Assembly (NCBI GenBank): GCA_964503275.1
Contig: CAZCZO010000001.1
Location: 124,001-188,000 of the forward strand
Source: DASRAP01 sp964503275
GTDB taxonomy: Bacteria; Gemmatimonadota; Gemmatimonadetes; Gemmatimonadales; Gemmatimonadaceae
Reading direction: 5' to 3'
Length of the DNA: 64,000 nt
The notes beneath the pieces were generated by a model, which was not told the DNA's origin, ran no database searches, and was given only the letters and a program-made list of their open reading frames with translations. Each line of letters starts with the position of its first letter. Positions within the stretch are counted from its first letter, which is position 1. The translations under genes and the position numbers were made by a program. This document shows positions 28,482 through 36,607 of this stretch, one piece after another.

Positions 28482-28570
28482 CGAAGGTTGGTGCTGACAG
28501 TCACGGTATGGAAGCGGCGGCTGCGCCGCCGCACCTTATGGGGTGCCCGCAGCACAACCCAACGTCATGG
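28476..28570 (+). other. attC-like recombination site 1 (after the HEPN gene)
   Basis: This is a 95-base imperfect inverted repeat. Left core GCATAACG (containing the upstream TAA stop) faces right core CGTCATGG. The inner arms GGTTGGTGCTG and CAGCACAACCC pair with one unpaired extra G in the left arm, which is the hallmark of folded attC sites. An inner GC hairpin (GCGGCGGC/GCCGCCGC) closes it. The right core has GTC instead of the usual GTT, so activity is uncertain. Confidence 0.68.
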
Positions 28571-28590
28571 CTACGTGAGATAGGCCTGTC

Positions 28591-29286
28591 TTGAACTTTC
28601 CGCCCCTTGACCCTGAACGCCGCGCGCGCGAGTACAACAGCTACGATTTGGCTGCTCGTGGCCGCGTCGTTCGTGCCTGGCTGTTCGAAGGAGCGACCAC
28701 ACGCGCGATCGACGAGCAGGTGCTTGACCGTAACTCGTCGTATTCGCGTGGATACCAGTCCATGGGCATCCTACACCACCTTGGATTGAAGAAGGCCTAT
28801 CAGGGGCTCTTTGTCGGCAGGACGCTTGAAGAGGTCGTCGCCCGGATGCGCGACGAGGGGCCGTCATTTGCACGAGTAGTCGAGCATCTGCTTGCTGGCA
28901 CTGATGAGCCGACTATTGCGCTAGCGGCTCTCCAGCGGATTGAGGCTGAGGAGGAGAAGGATGCGCGAAGCGCGCGTGCCGAGGACCGGCAGCAGCGGAT
29001 AGCCGCCGCGCCGCGCACACCTGCACGTATCAAAGTGTTCAGCTATGCGTACAAGCGTAATCCCGACATTGTTGTCGAGGCGCTGTTGCGTGCGGCCGGC
29101 CATTGCGAGCGCTGCAGTAAGCCTGCTCCGTTCAGGCGGGCGTCCGATGACACTCCCTACCTGGAAGTGCATCACGTAAAGTCGCTCGCGGACGGTGGTG
29201 AAGACACGCTCCAGAACGTGTTGGCCTTATGCCCGAACTGTCATCGCGAGATTCACCACGGAATGACATCAGCGCGCGAGATATAA
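28591..29286 (+). CDS. HNH endonuclease in a gene cassette
   Basis: This is a 231-residue protein. Residues 1-150 are helical with no family that I recognise (AWLFEGATTRAIDEQVL; a Glu/Arg-rich linker). The C-terminal 60 residues are an HNH nuclease: paired zinc knuckles CERC and CPNC, LEVHHVKSLADGG with the two catalytic histidines, then NVLALCPNCHREIHH. Such domains occur in McrA-like modification-dependent nucleases, which is a possible role. The start is TTG at 28591, 20 bases after the core of attC-like site 1. The stop lies in the left core of site 2. Confidence 0.88.
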   Translation: MNFPPLDPERRAREYNSYDLAARGRVVRAWLFEGATTRAIDEQVLDRNSSYSRGYQSMGILHHLGLKKAYQGLFVGRTLEEVVARMRDEGPSFARVVEHLLAGTDEPTIALAALQRIEAEEEKDARSARAEDRQQRIAAAPRTPARIKVFSYAYKRNPDIVVEALLRAAGHCERCSKPAPFRRASDDTPYLEVHHVKSLADGGEDTLQNVLALCPNCHREIHHGMTSAREI

Positions 29287-29415
29287 CGCCGCGCGCTGCT
29301 GATGCACGCGGTGCGGAGTGGGCTTGGCGGGGCCGCCGTGACGCCCTTGGCTTGTTGCGGCGGCACCGCCAAACCCTTCATATACGAGCGTTCACAGCAG
29401 AAGCTCACGTTATGG
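29281..29415 (+). other. attC-like recombination site 2 (after the HNH gene)
   Basis: This is a 135-base folded site. Left core ATATAACG (including the HNH stop codon) faces right core CGTTATGG, which fits GTT plus four bases of the integron core. After an unpaired spacer of about seven bases on each side, CTGCTG pairs with CAGCAG. The central stem 29320-29337 pairs with 29359-29376 at 16 of 18 positions. This is the layout of R''-spacer-L''-loop-L'-spacer-R'. Confidence 0.75.
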
Positions 29416-29446
29416 CGACATCCACATATCGAGTTGAGGGACGGAA

Positions 29447-30475
29447 TTGCTCCTCGTGATAGCCGGCGCGGGTGCGTCATACGATTCTGTTCCCTCGCGT
29501 GCTGACCTTTCCTCTTCGGTCGAGGACGCTCGGCTGCCACTGGCGGATGGCCTCTTCTCCGCAGCGCCACGATATCAGGCGCTTCAGGCCCGATTTCCGG
29601 AGGTGCTTCCGGTAGTTCCAAAGCTTGCAGACCGCCCCGAAGGCACGACTGTAGAGGATGTCCTCGCGGGATTCGTGGAAGACATCCCTCATTACGCTAA
29701 GCGCGCAAGCCAGCTTGCAGCGGTTCGGTTCTACATTCAATCGCTGATTTCTGAGTGCGAGGACAAGTGGTACCGGGAGCGCCCAGTTGCAACGAACATG
29801 ATGCGCCTCGTCGACATGATCGAACGCGCGCGTGGCAGCCGCTTGCACGCTGCCTTTGTGACTTTCAACTACGACCGCCTCATCGAGAATGCACTCGAGC
29901 GCTTTGGACAGAAGTTCCACACGATTGACGACTACATACAGAACGGAGCGTACACGCTCTTCAAGCTTCACGGTTCGGTCGACTGGGTTCGTAGCTTCGG
30001 GGTGACCAGACCCGGCGCAATCGGTGGCGACGTCGTCTCAATTGCGAATGGCATCTGCGAACACATCAGCGACCTCCCAGCTCCCGGCCCGATTGAGAGG
30101 TTCTACGCAACTCCGCCGTCGCTGTACAAGGACGCCCTAGCACTCCCTGCCATCGCCATCCCGACGCGCGAGAAGACCGTGTTCGAGTGCCCCGATGCGC
30201 ATCTGGCGGTCTTGAAGTCACAGCTCCCGCACGTTCGCACAATCATCACGGTTGGATGGCGCGGGGCGGAAAGGCACTTTCTTGAGCTGCTCGGTGAGCA
30301 TGCTCGCGAACGCATCAATGTGATTTGCGTAAGCAAGGGGAGCGCTGAGGCGGCCGCCGTATGTGAGAACTTGACCCCCTATCTCCGAGGCGCTCACTTC
30401 GAGCCCTACGGACCCGGCTTCTCAACCTTCATCCGCGAGGAGAAAGCGCAGAGGCTGCTAAACATTACGTGGTAA
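29447..30475 (+). CDS. SIR2-like domain protein in a gene cassette
   Basis: This 342-residue protein has a SIR2-family NAD-binding fold. It opens with IAGAGASYDSVPSR (the glycine loop), later has TFNYDRLIE with the conserved Asn, and LFKLHGSVDW with the catalytic-type His. It lacks the zinc-binding cysteines of sirtuin deacetylases and so resembles the SIR2-like NADases found in anti-phage systems. The start is TTG at 29447 or GTG nine bases later; neither has a clear ribosome site. It follows attC-like site 2 by 31 bases, and its TAA stop again merges into a TAAC core. Anti-phage function is inferred from family and setting. Confidence 0.85.
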   Translation: MLLVIAGAGASYDSVPSRADLSSSVEDARLPLADGLFSAAPRYQALQARFPEVLPVVPKLADRPEGTTVEDVLAGFVEDIPHYAKRASQLAAVRFYIQSLISECEDKWYRERPVATNMMRLVDMIERARGSRLHAAFVTFNYDRLIENALERFGQKFHTIDDYIQNGAYTLFKLHGSVDWVRSFGVTRPGAIGGDVVSIANGICEHISDLPAPGPIERFYATPPSLYKDALALPAIAIPTREKTVFECPDAHLAVLKSQLPHVRTIITVGWRGAERHFLELLGEHARERINVICVSKGSAEAAAVCENLTPYLRGAHFEPYGPGFSTFIREEKAQRLLNITW

Positions 30476-30494
30476 CCTTGTCGGCGCAGAACAG

Positions 30495-30539
30495 CCGGGG
30501 ACATCGGTGACACTCTAGACCGGGGACATGGGTAACACT
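30495..30539. repeat. Two subterminal repeats at the IS481 left end
   Basis: CCGGGGACATCGGTGACACT (30495-30514) and CCGGGGACATGGGTAACACT (30520-30539) differ at two positions. They probably are transposase-binding repeats. Confidence 0.7.
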
Positions 30540-30555
30540 TGGTTTGGGTGCCCAA

Positions 30556-31706
30556 TCACTCCCGGATGATGTAATCCCGCTCGTCGAGCTTCGCTAGTAG
30601 GATGCGTCCGAAGTAGATCGACCACACCCCATCGGCCTCCTCGTCAAGGCCAATGCGATAGCCCCGGAGCGCGTTCGCGATGAAGAGCAGCTTGGTCTTG
30701 AAGCGGAAGGTGCCGACGGTGGTTACGCGCTTCACCAAATAGTGTCCAGGGTACTCGAGGTCCGGGAGCCGGGACGGGTATGTGCGGGGCGACGCTTGGT
30801 ACTGCGACCCCGGGGGCCTTCCGCCGTGGTGGGTATGCGGCCGTTCGTCGTTGTACTCGGCGCGGAAGGCATCAAAGGCCCGCTGCTTGGCGTGCATGGT
30901 GGCCCGCGGCGGCCGAATGGCTTCGCGTTTCAGGGTTCGGTGCATCCGTTCGTGGGCGCCGTTCTCCTGCGGCGAGGCCGGCCGAGTGCGCTGATGCTGG
31001 ATACCTAAGCGCATCCACCAGACGTTCAAGTGCGACAGACCGCAGAGCGCTCGCGTCACGAACGGGGGACCGTGGTCGGTCCGGATCGCCCGCGGCAGCC
31101 CGTACTCGCGGAAGGCGCGTTCGAACACCGGCCGTGCCTCCTCGCCCTTGACCGACCAGGGGCCATGGCAGCTCAGGAGGAATCGCGTGTGCAGGTCCGC
31201 GATGGTGAGCGGATAGCAGTACATCTGGTCTGGGTCCGGAACTGGCCCTTGAAGTCGGCCGTCCACAGGTCGTTCGGGATCTCGGTATAGGGATCCACCA
31301 CCCCCGGATGCATTTGGGGCGACCGCTTCCACCGCGCCTGCACCAGCCCCTCGCGCTTGAGGATCGCCCCCGCCGTACTCACGGCGGGCCAGCCGCGGAT
31401 CGACCGATGCCGCGGCCGGAGCCAGTCGAGCAGCATCGCCGGGCCTCAGGCCGGGTGCGTCCGCTTCGCCGCAATCAGCAACTCGGCAATGCGCGCCGGC
31501 GTCTGCTGCGGGCTGGTAAGCGGGCGGCGGCTCTGCGGCTGCACGCCGGCGACGCCGAACTCCTCGACGCGGCGCACCAACGCATACCCCGTCTTTCGGC
31601 TGATCCCGTAGCGCTCCGCGAGCTCGGTCATGGTGTACAGCCCGCGCCGGTACTCCCGCACGAACTCCTTCTTCTGGTACATAGGTCGGAGCTCCTGCCA
31701 CGGCAT
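30556..31706 (-). pseudogene. IS481-family transposase, nonsense and frameshift mutated
   Basis: The coding sequence starts at 31706 (MPWQELRPMYQKKEFV, then a helix-turn-helix). A TGA at 31446-31448 replaces the Trp expected in the HPA-W-G motif, since the same frame continues with MLLDWLRPRH. Near 31230-31245 one base is missing, and the frame changes between DFKGQF and DQMYCYPLTIADLHTRFLL. The rest, with the DDE residues (IRTDHGPPF; SPQENGAHERMHRTLK), is in the new frame through to 30556. Family assignment is firm; the protein cannot be made whole. Confidence 0.85.
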
Positions 31707-31800
31707 CGCAACCTCCCGGGTTACGCGCCACATTAGCAGTGTTACCTAAGTTCCCGGTTTGTACCGACTTGACACCAACAGCTTGTAATCCTTACGTCCT

Positions 31801-32013
31801 GTGAGCATCCTCCGTGCTAACCACAACGAGCGCGGGGTCGGGGGACACCGCAACATTGGCCTCTCAGTGTCTCTGGACTTCGAGAAGCGGAACGGGCTCT
31901 GGATTACGGCACCACCCTTCTCCGCACTGCTGGTTCTCAATGGCAACGGACTTTCCCGGTATTATGCAGCGGCATCCCAGCGGTACCACTATCTCGGAGC
32001 CTACTCGCAATGA
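31801..32013 (+). CDS. Small hypothetical protein, first of a two-gene cassette
   Basis: This is a 70-residue reading frame with a GTG start and no recognised family. Its central part (GLWITAPPFSALLVLNGNG) is moderately hydrophobic. Its TGA overlaps the ATG of the next gene by four bases (ATGA), which is the main evidence that both are real and coupled. It begins 26 bases after the IS481 remnant. Confidence 0.45.
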   Translation: MSILRANHNERGVGGHRNIGLSVSLDFEKRNGLWITAPPFSALLVLNGNGLSRYYAAASQRYHYLGAYSQ

Positions 32014-32300
32014 CACAAACGGAACTGCCACCTGACAGAAGCGTGTGGATTCTCATCATCATACTTGGTGGTGGGCTTGCACTAGGGCTCAGCTCTCGCG
32101 GCATTGTTGACATTGCGCTCAGCTCTTTCATTATTGGTGCCGCTCTGAATGCCTTTATCATGCTGGAGGCAGCCCACTATTCGGAGCCGCGTCGATACCT
32201 GTCGGCGCTCTACTTTGCTGTGCCCGCTGGCCTCTTTGATGCAGTTAAGATTGCATTCATTGCGATTATGGTTCGATTCTTTGCGCGTGTGTTCAGCTGA
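32010..32300 (+). CDS. Small membrane protein
   Basis: This 96-residue protein has three hydrophobic segments (IIILGGGLALGL; IALSSFIIGAALNAFIML; AFIAIMVRFFARVF) and therefore probably spans the inner membrane. No family is recognised. It is translationally coupled to the 70-residue protein before it. Base composition is more A+T-rich than in the housekeeping part of the window, as expected for transferred DNA. Confidence 0.65.
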   Translation: MTQTELPPDRSVWILIIILGGGLALGLSSRGIVDIALSSFIIGAALNAFIMLEAAHYSEPRRYLSALYFAVPAGLFDAVKIAFIAIMVRFFARVFS

Positions 32301-32458
32301 TTCATACGTCAGATTCGGCAGGTCGGCGCTCGACATTCGGACGACGCGCTATCTGAACTGTGGCCCCTGTCGACGACTCCGTTACGACCAGCGACACACC
32401 GCCAGAAGAAGTGCGACCATTGAGTCTGCACTTGGTCGCTCTATGAGTCTCCCACACT

Positions 32459-32950
32459 GTGGCGAGCGAGAGAGTGGAGTCGAGCATCTTACTAAGTCGC
32501 GACGAGGCACAGCGCTACGCATTCCGGAGCGACCGAGTCTTACCGCTTAAGCTCGTTCTCGGTATCGCGCTCCTCTACTTATTCTATGCGGAACATTTTT
32601 GGCGCGTAGGACTGTTGCTGCTAGCAGGTTTACGATGTTCGTTCATCACTCCCTGCGTAGTAGATGGATCAAGTGCCGGCCAGATTTCGCTCGTGCTACT
32701 CGGTCGACTGATGCTGATTGCTGGCGTCTCACGTTACGTTGAGTACACCTTCGCCTGGCTTTCATACCCAGCATCAAAGACTCGAGCTCTTGGAGTTCTT
32801 GCGGTCTTTCTGTTTCCCTTTGCGTATCTCGGCGCTGGCCTATTGGTTGCTGCGCTCACCATTTGGCTGGGATTGCCCGTAGCGACCATTCTTGACTTCG
32901 AAACTCGCAACATCCCGTCGTGGATGCCACCATCCTTCGGTGGCTACTGA
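32459..32950 (+). CDS. Membrane protein, unknown
   Basis: This 163-residue protein has about four transmembrane segments (LVLGIALLYLFY; ISLVLLGRLMLIAG; ALGVLAVFLFPFAYLGAGLLV; VAALTIWLGLPV). The start is GTG at 32459; no strong ribosome site is seen, and a start a few codons later is possible. I do not recognise a family. It converges on and overlaps by seven bases the end of a minus-strand small gene. Codon use is unlike the high-G+C core genes. Confidence 0.6.
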   Translation: MASERVESSILLSRDEAQRYAFRSDRVLPLKLVLGIALLYLFYAEHFWRVGLLLLAGLRCSFITPCVVDGSSAGQISLVLLGRLMLIAGVSRYVEYTFAWLSYPASKTRALGVLAVFLFPFAYLGAGLLVAALTIWLGLPVATILDFETRNIPSWMPPSFGGY

Positions 32951-33159
32951 ACAGCTCGCAGCGATAGATCCGTAGCCAGGAATGGACCGGCTGCGCATTC
33001 TCTCGCCCAGTGCGTCGCTCTTGAACCTGTACTCAACGAGAGGTCCGCGGCAGACGCGAAGATTCGCGCGAAGCCGTGGAGGACGATCCCCGACAGTGCC
33101 CACGCGACAACCGCAATGGCCAGTAGTATGGTGAAAAACTGCAGGTCGCCGAAAGTCAT
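32944..33159 (-). CDS. Small single-pass membrane protein
   Basis: This 71-residue protein has one strong N-terminal transmembrane helix (FFTILLAIAVVAWALSGIVL) followed by a soluble Ser/Arg-rich tail. Its ATG lies 16 bases after the stop of the broken lipoprotein gene upstream on the same strand, so the two were probably one operon. No family is recognised. Confidence 0.5.
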   Translation of the reverse strand: MTFGDLQFFTILLAIAVVAWALSGIVLHGFARIFASAADLSLSTGSRATHWARECAAGPFLATDLSLRAVQ

Positions 33160-33175
33160 CGATTGTTGCCGCCCA

Positions 33176-33670
33176 TCAAAATGGCTTCGCTACGATTGTG
33201 GACCCCCGAACCTCAGCGTCGGCCCAGAATGGGTCTCCCAAGAGCTCCGAGCGTGTGACAATGAAATGCCCCGGCTTGGCGCGGATAGAAATAGCCCGCG
33301 AACTCGGCAGCTGTCCAATCGAACGACCGATGTCGTTGGGGTTGATTGTGATGGCGGCGGCCATCGCCTCAGTCGTGTCGTAGATCGCTCTGATGGAGTC
33401 CATCACGAAGCCCCACGCTTTGCGGTCCACGTTAAAGATGTCGCCGGCGCGCCTGTTCAGCGCAATGCTGCGGCTGGCCAGCTAAGCGCGGCGTGTAGAC
33501 TGGGCTTCCCTTAGCGAGTCATGCCGAGCCCCCCACACCTTCATCTGCCTCGGCGACAGCACGTAGACGTCCTCGCCGACGTACCCCGAGGGAACGTCCA
33601 CCGTAACATCCTTCGCGCAGCCAGCCCCAGCCCCAACGAAAATCAGCACCGCCGCGATTCGAAGCCTCAG
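33176..33670 (-). pseudogene. Lipoprotein gene interrupted by an in-frame amber codon
   Basis: The frame begins around a CTG at 33670, ten bases after a good AGGAGG (33681-33686). It encodes a lipoprotein signal (AAVLIFVGAGAGC) and a mature start DVTVDVPSGYVGEDVYVLSP. A TAG at 33482-33484 stops it, yet the same frame stays open to 33176 with a plausible continuation (DIFNVDRKAWGFVMDSIRAIYD). The simplest reading is one ~164-residue lipoprotein gene with a nonsense mutation. Two separate genes, with restart at GTG 33430, is the alternative. No family is recognised. Confidence 0.5.
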
Positions 33671-33727
33671 TGGTGGACAACCTCCTCATCACATCACGGC
33701 ACGAAATTCAATCGGTGTGAGTGGATA

Positions 33728-33823
33728 ATAGGCCCCAGTCCGATTGCTCGCGAGGCGTACCGCCGCGGTGACGGTGGCGCGGCACCGCTACCGGTGCTCG
33801 CGAGTAATCGGACTGGGGCCTAT
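33728..33823. repeat. 96-nt hairpin with 27-bp arms
   Basis: Arm 33728-33754 (starting ATAGGCCCCAGTCCG) is the reverse complement of 33797-33823 at 26 of 27 positions. The 42-base loop contains further partial self-complementarity. It lies upstream of the broken lipoprotein gene and in no reading frame I trust. It could be a small non-autonomous element (MITE-like), a folded recombination site, or a regulatory RNA. There is no T tract to suggest a terminator. Confidence 0.8.
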
Positions 33824-34532
33824 GGTGACCCGGGGAGGGCGGCGGCCAGCGCGGACCGAGGGGCCGCAACGGAAGGATTGCCGCGCACGCCGACTGTCCC
33901 CGCGTACTTCCGGGATGTCGGGGGCCGCCCTCACGCGTAGGCCATGTGGTCAGCCGACGGGCTCGCAAGCCATGGCCCGGTTCGCGAGTGTCCGGACGTG
34001 GGTGCAGATCTGGTCGAGCACCGATGTCACGGTGCTGACGGTGACTATCCGCTTCGGGCCACGCTACGAGGGAGACGCGAGGGGGGGGCGACCTCGAGGA
34101 TCTGCAGTAGCACCGCCGCCGACCGACGGCTGGCCGCGTTTGGCTCGAGTCAGGGCGCCCGCTTGGAGCTGCTGGTGATCCGAGACCACCCCCAAAAGAG
34201 CGGCGACGCCTTCAGCGGTCTGAGACTATAGACGCCGCACGCCGCCTGCTCTTCGCGCGGCATGCGCGTTCCGGGACCGAGGAACGCCAAGCAAACGCTC
34301 GAGGCTGGCGCGGCCCGTCCCCGTTCCGCTAAGCCTCGGGCGGAATTGACGCGACATCCGCGTGGATGAGCAGGCGGGCACAATAGGCAACGCTTCAGAC
34401 CGGGGACATAGGTCAGAGCGCGTTTCAATCGACCTGCCCGCTCGGCGGCTGACAGAGCCCCCCCAGCCTAGCCACTGTCAGTCCCCCACCGTACCATAGG
34501 GCAGAGACGCCGTCGTCCCCTCACTCCTGCCC
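33824..34532. other. Long gene-poor spacer
   Basis: About 700 bases hold no supported gene. A short reading frame at 33944-34231 has an HPr-like tail but no proper active-site region. A small GCGTTCC/GGAACGC hairpin lies near 34267. An IS481-end remnant is at 34397-34413. The spacer probably is debris from past insertions. Confidence 0.5.
34397..34413. repeat. Remnant of an IS481-family end
   Basis: AGACCGGGGACATAGGT matches the subterminal repeat of the IS481 element at 30517-30533 at 16 of 17 bases. No transposase is attached here, so it looks like a leftover end. Confidence 0.55.
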
Positions 34533-35855
34533 ATGCCCGACACAAACCTCTCCGCCCTCCTCTGGTCCGTCGCGGACCTCCTCCGCGGCGACTACAAGCA
34601 GTCCGAGTACGGCAAGGTCATCCTGCCGTTCACCGTGCTGCGCCGGCTCGATTGCGTGCTCGCGCCGACCAAGCAGGCTGTCCTCAAGGAGCACGCGAAG
34701 CGTAGCGCTGCCGGGCTGGAGCCGGACCAGTTCTGCAAGCGGGTCGCCGGCGGCGAGTTCTACAACGTTTCCCCCCTGGACCTCAAGAAGCTACTGGGGG
34801 ATCAGGACCACATCGAGGAGAACCTCCGGGCCTACGTGCAGGGCTTCTCGCCGGCCGTCCGGGACATCTTCGAGCAGTTCGAGTTCCATACCCAGATTGA
34901 CCGGCTGGCCAAGGCCAAGCTGCTGTACCTGGTCACGGAGAAGTTCGCCGGGGTGGACCTGCACCCCGAGATGGTCAGCAATGCCGACATGGGACTGGTG
35001 TTCGAGGAGCTGATCCGGCGCTTCGCGGAGCTCTCGAACGAGACGGCCGGGGAGCACTTCACGCCGCGTGAGGTGATCCGGCTCATGGTCAACCTGATCT
35101 TGACCGAGGACGACGACGTCCTGCGCAAGCCGGGGGTTGTGCGCCAGCTCTACGACCCCACGGCGGGCACGGGCGGCATGCTCAGCGTGGCCGAGGAGTA
35201 CCTGCAGGAGCTGAACCCCCAGGCGTGGCTGGTGATGCACGGGCAGGAGCTCAACCCGGAGTGCTACGCGATCTGCAAGGCCGACCTGCTCATCAAGGGG
35301 CAGGACATCGGCAACATCGTGCTGGGCAACACCCTGTCGGAGGCGGGGCACCGGGGGCAGCGCTTCGACTACATGCTTTCGAACCCCCCTTTTGGGGTAG
35401 AGTGGAAGAAGGTCGAGAAGGAGGTGCGCCGGGAGCTATCGGACGCGCAAGTCGCTGACATCACGCAGCTGCTCGGGAACGACGACGAGGTGACGTGGGC
35501 CAGGGAGTCGATCGGTCGGATCTTCAAGAACAAGAAGTCTCGGGACAGGGCCATCGTCGAGGAGCTCCCGAACGAGCGCTGGGCGACCGAGCTCTGCCAC
35601 GCTGTGACCAGCCAGGAGCGCTGGCAGAACGTCGCGCTGGTGCTGGGCCGTCACACCGTGGAACTCTGGGGCTGGCAGCACACGAATAGCAGCAAGACCA
35701 CAAGTGCGGCGGCTTCCGCCCACTTTCTTCGCTCCCACAGCGAGCCTGTTCCAGACTCCCGAACCAGCATCCAGCAGCTTCGTAGCTGTGACAAACGGCC
35801 CCTCCAGCTCCTCGGCCTGCAGGCTGCCGCCAATGCGAGTGCATTAGCGGCCTGA
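34533..35855 (+). pseudogene. hsdM: Type I restriction methyltransferase hsdM, internally deleted
   Basis: The frame encodes 440 residues. Residues 1-300 are a good N-terminal half of HsdM: the helical recognition domain, then the SAM motif DPTAGTGGML near 208 and the catalytic NPPF near 284. At about residue 301 (35435) the protein jumps directly to LSDAQVADITQL and IGRIFKNK, which belong to the far C-terminus of this family. Roughly 200 residues are therefore missing. The last ~100 residues match nothing. No hsdS or hsdR is beside it. An active methylase is unlikely, though the N-terminal half might still fold. Confidence 0.8.
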
Positions 35856-35907
35856 CTAGTGCGGGAACTTTGGGTCATCACACCGCTTCCATGACGCTCT
35901 AACACCA

Positions 35908-36576
35908 TTGGCGAACCCGTCCTCTCCGCCCTATCAGGCCTTCATCCTCGGCCTCTCGCTCTACGCCGTGCTCGCCGTCGCGCTCACGGCCTTCGGCGCA
36001 TTGAGCCCGGACGCGTTGCATATCCTGAACGTCGCCGATTGGGTCGTTTGCGCCGTGTTTCTACTGGATTTCGCGATCACGCTCGCGAGGGCACCGAACC
36101 GACTGAAGTACCTGACTGGCTGGGGGCTGCTTGATCTCGCCTCGAGCATCCCCGTGGTAGATAGTCTTCGGTGGGCGCGGATAGCACGAATCGCTCGCCT
36201 CCTTCGAGCGATCAAGGCGGCGAGACTCATCACATCAGCGATACGCGAACATCGCGCCCAAAGTGCGTTCCTCACGCTGGCATTGGTCGCATTCCTGACT
36301 GTGGTCATTTCGAGCATCGCCATTCTCGCGTTCGAGTCCGGCTCGAGTGGACCCATTCAGAATGGACCCGACGCCCTCTGGTGGGCGTTCGTAACGGTCA
36401 CGACCGTCGGCTACGGTGACTTTGTTCCGGTGACCAGCGGTGGCAGGGCGGTCGCAGCACTTCTGATGGTCGTTGGGATCGGTATGTTCGGAACGTTCTC
36501 CGGCTTCGTCGCGTCCTGGTTCCTGGGCTCGGGGCACAGTAATAGCCCGTCCGACAAGCATGGTGGGCACGATTGA
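35908..36576 (+). CDS. Voltage-gated potassium channel
   Basis: This 222-residue inner-membrane ion channel subunit has four to five N-terminal helices, including an Arg-rich S4-like helix (RWARIARIARLLRAIKAARL). The pore loop carries the selectivity filter TTVGYGDF, and a last helix follows. The order and length match the short Kv-type bacterial channels. The start is TTG at 35908; an upstream ATG is out of frame. It lies between a broken hsdM and a helicase gene that starts 31 bases after its stop. That spacing suggests, but does not prove, an operon with the helicase. Confidence 0.9.
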   Translation: MANPSSPPYQAFILGLSLYAVLAVALTAFGALSPDALHILNVADWVVCAVFLLDFAITLARAPNRLKYLTGWGLLDLASSIPVVDSLRWARIARIARLLRAIKAARLITSAIREHRAQSAFLTLALVAFLTVVISSIAILAFESGSSGPIQNGPDALWWAFVTVTTVGYGDFVPVTSGGRAVAALLMVVGIGMFGTFSGFVASWFLGSGHSNSPSDKHGGHD

Positions 36577-36607
36577 CACGGCACGGGCTCCGTGGGATTT
36601 TCGGCCA

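Larger units (their letters stand above)
30479..31774 (-). mobile_element. IS481-family insertion sequence, decayed
   Basis: This 1296-bp element has TGTC...GACA ends. Its subterminal repeats pair: 30519-30539 matches the reverse complement of 31738-31758 at 18 of 21 bases. The left end carries a second near-copy of the same motif at 30495-30514. No clear target duplication remains. It sits three bases after the SIR2 stop, inside what should be the third attC-like site. The transposase inside is broken twice, so the element cannot move by itself. Confidence 0.75.

Noticed and set aside
30495..30539. Tandem 20-mers considered as a CRISPR start
   Set aside because: Only two copies exist, with six bases between them, and they match the IS481 ends.
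32301..32458. Search for another attC-like site between the small membrane genes
   Set aside because: A GTTACGA box is present, but I found no matching left core or paired arms.
33728..33823. Hairpin read as a standard attC site or intrinsic terminator
   Set aside because: No R-type core boxes are visible at its ends, the arms are too perfect for attC, and no T tract follows.
33944..34231. Frame with an HPr-like C-terminal stretch (LAAFGSSQGARLELLV)
   Set aside because: The phosphorylatable His region is not convincing in any frame. At best it is a decayed gene, and the likeness may be chance.
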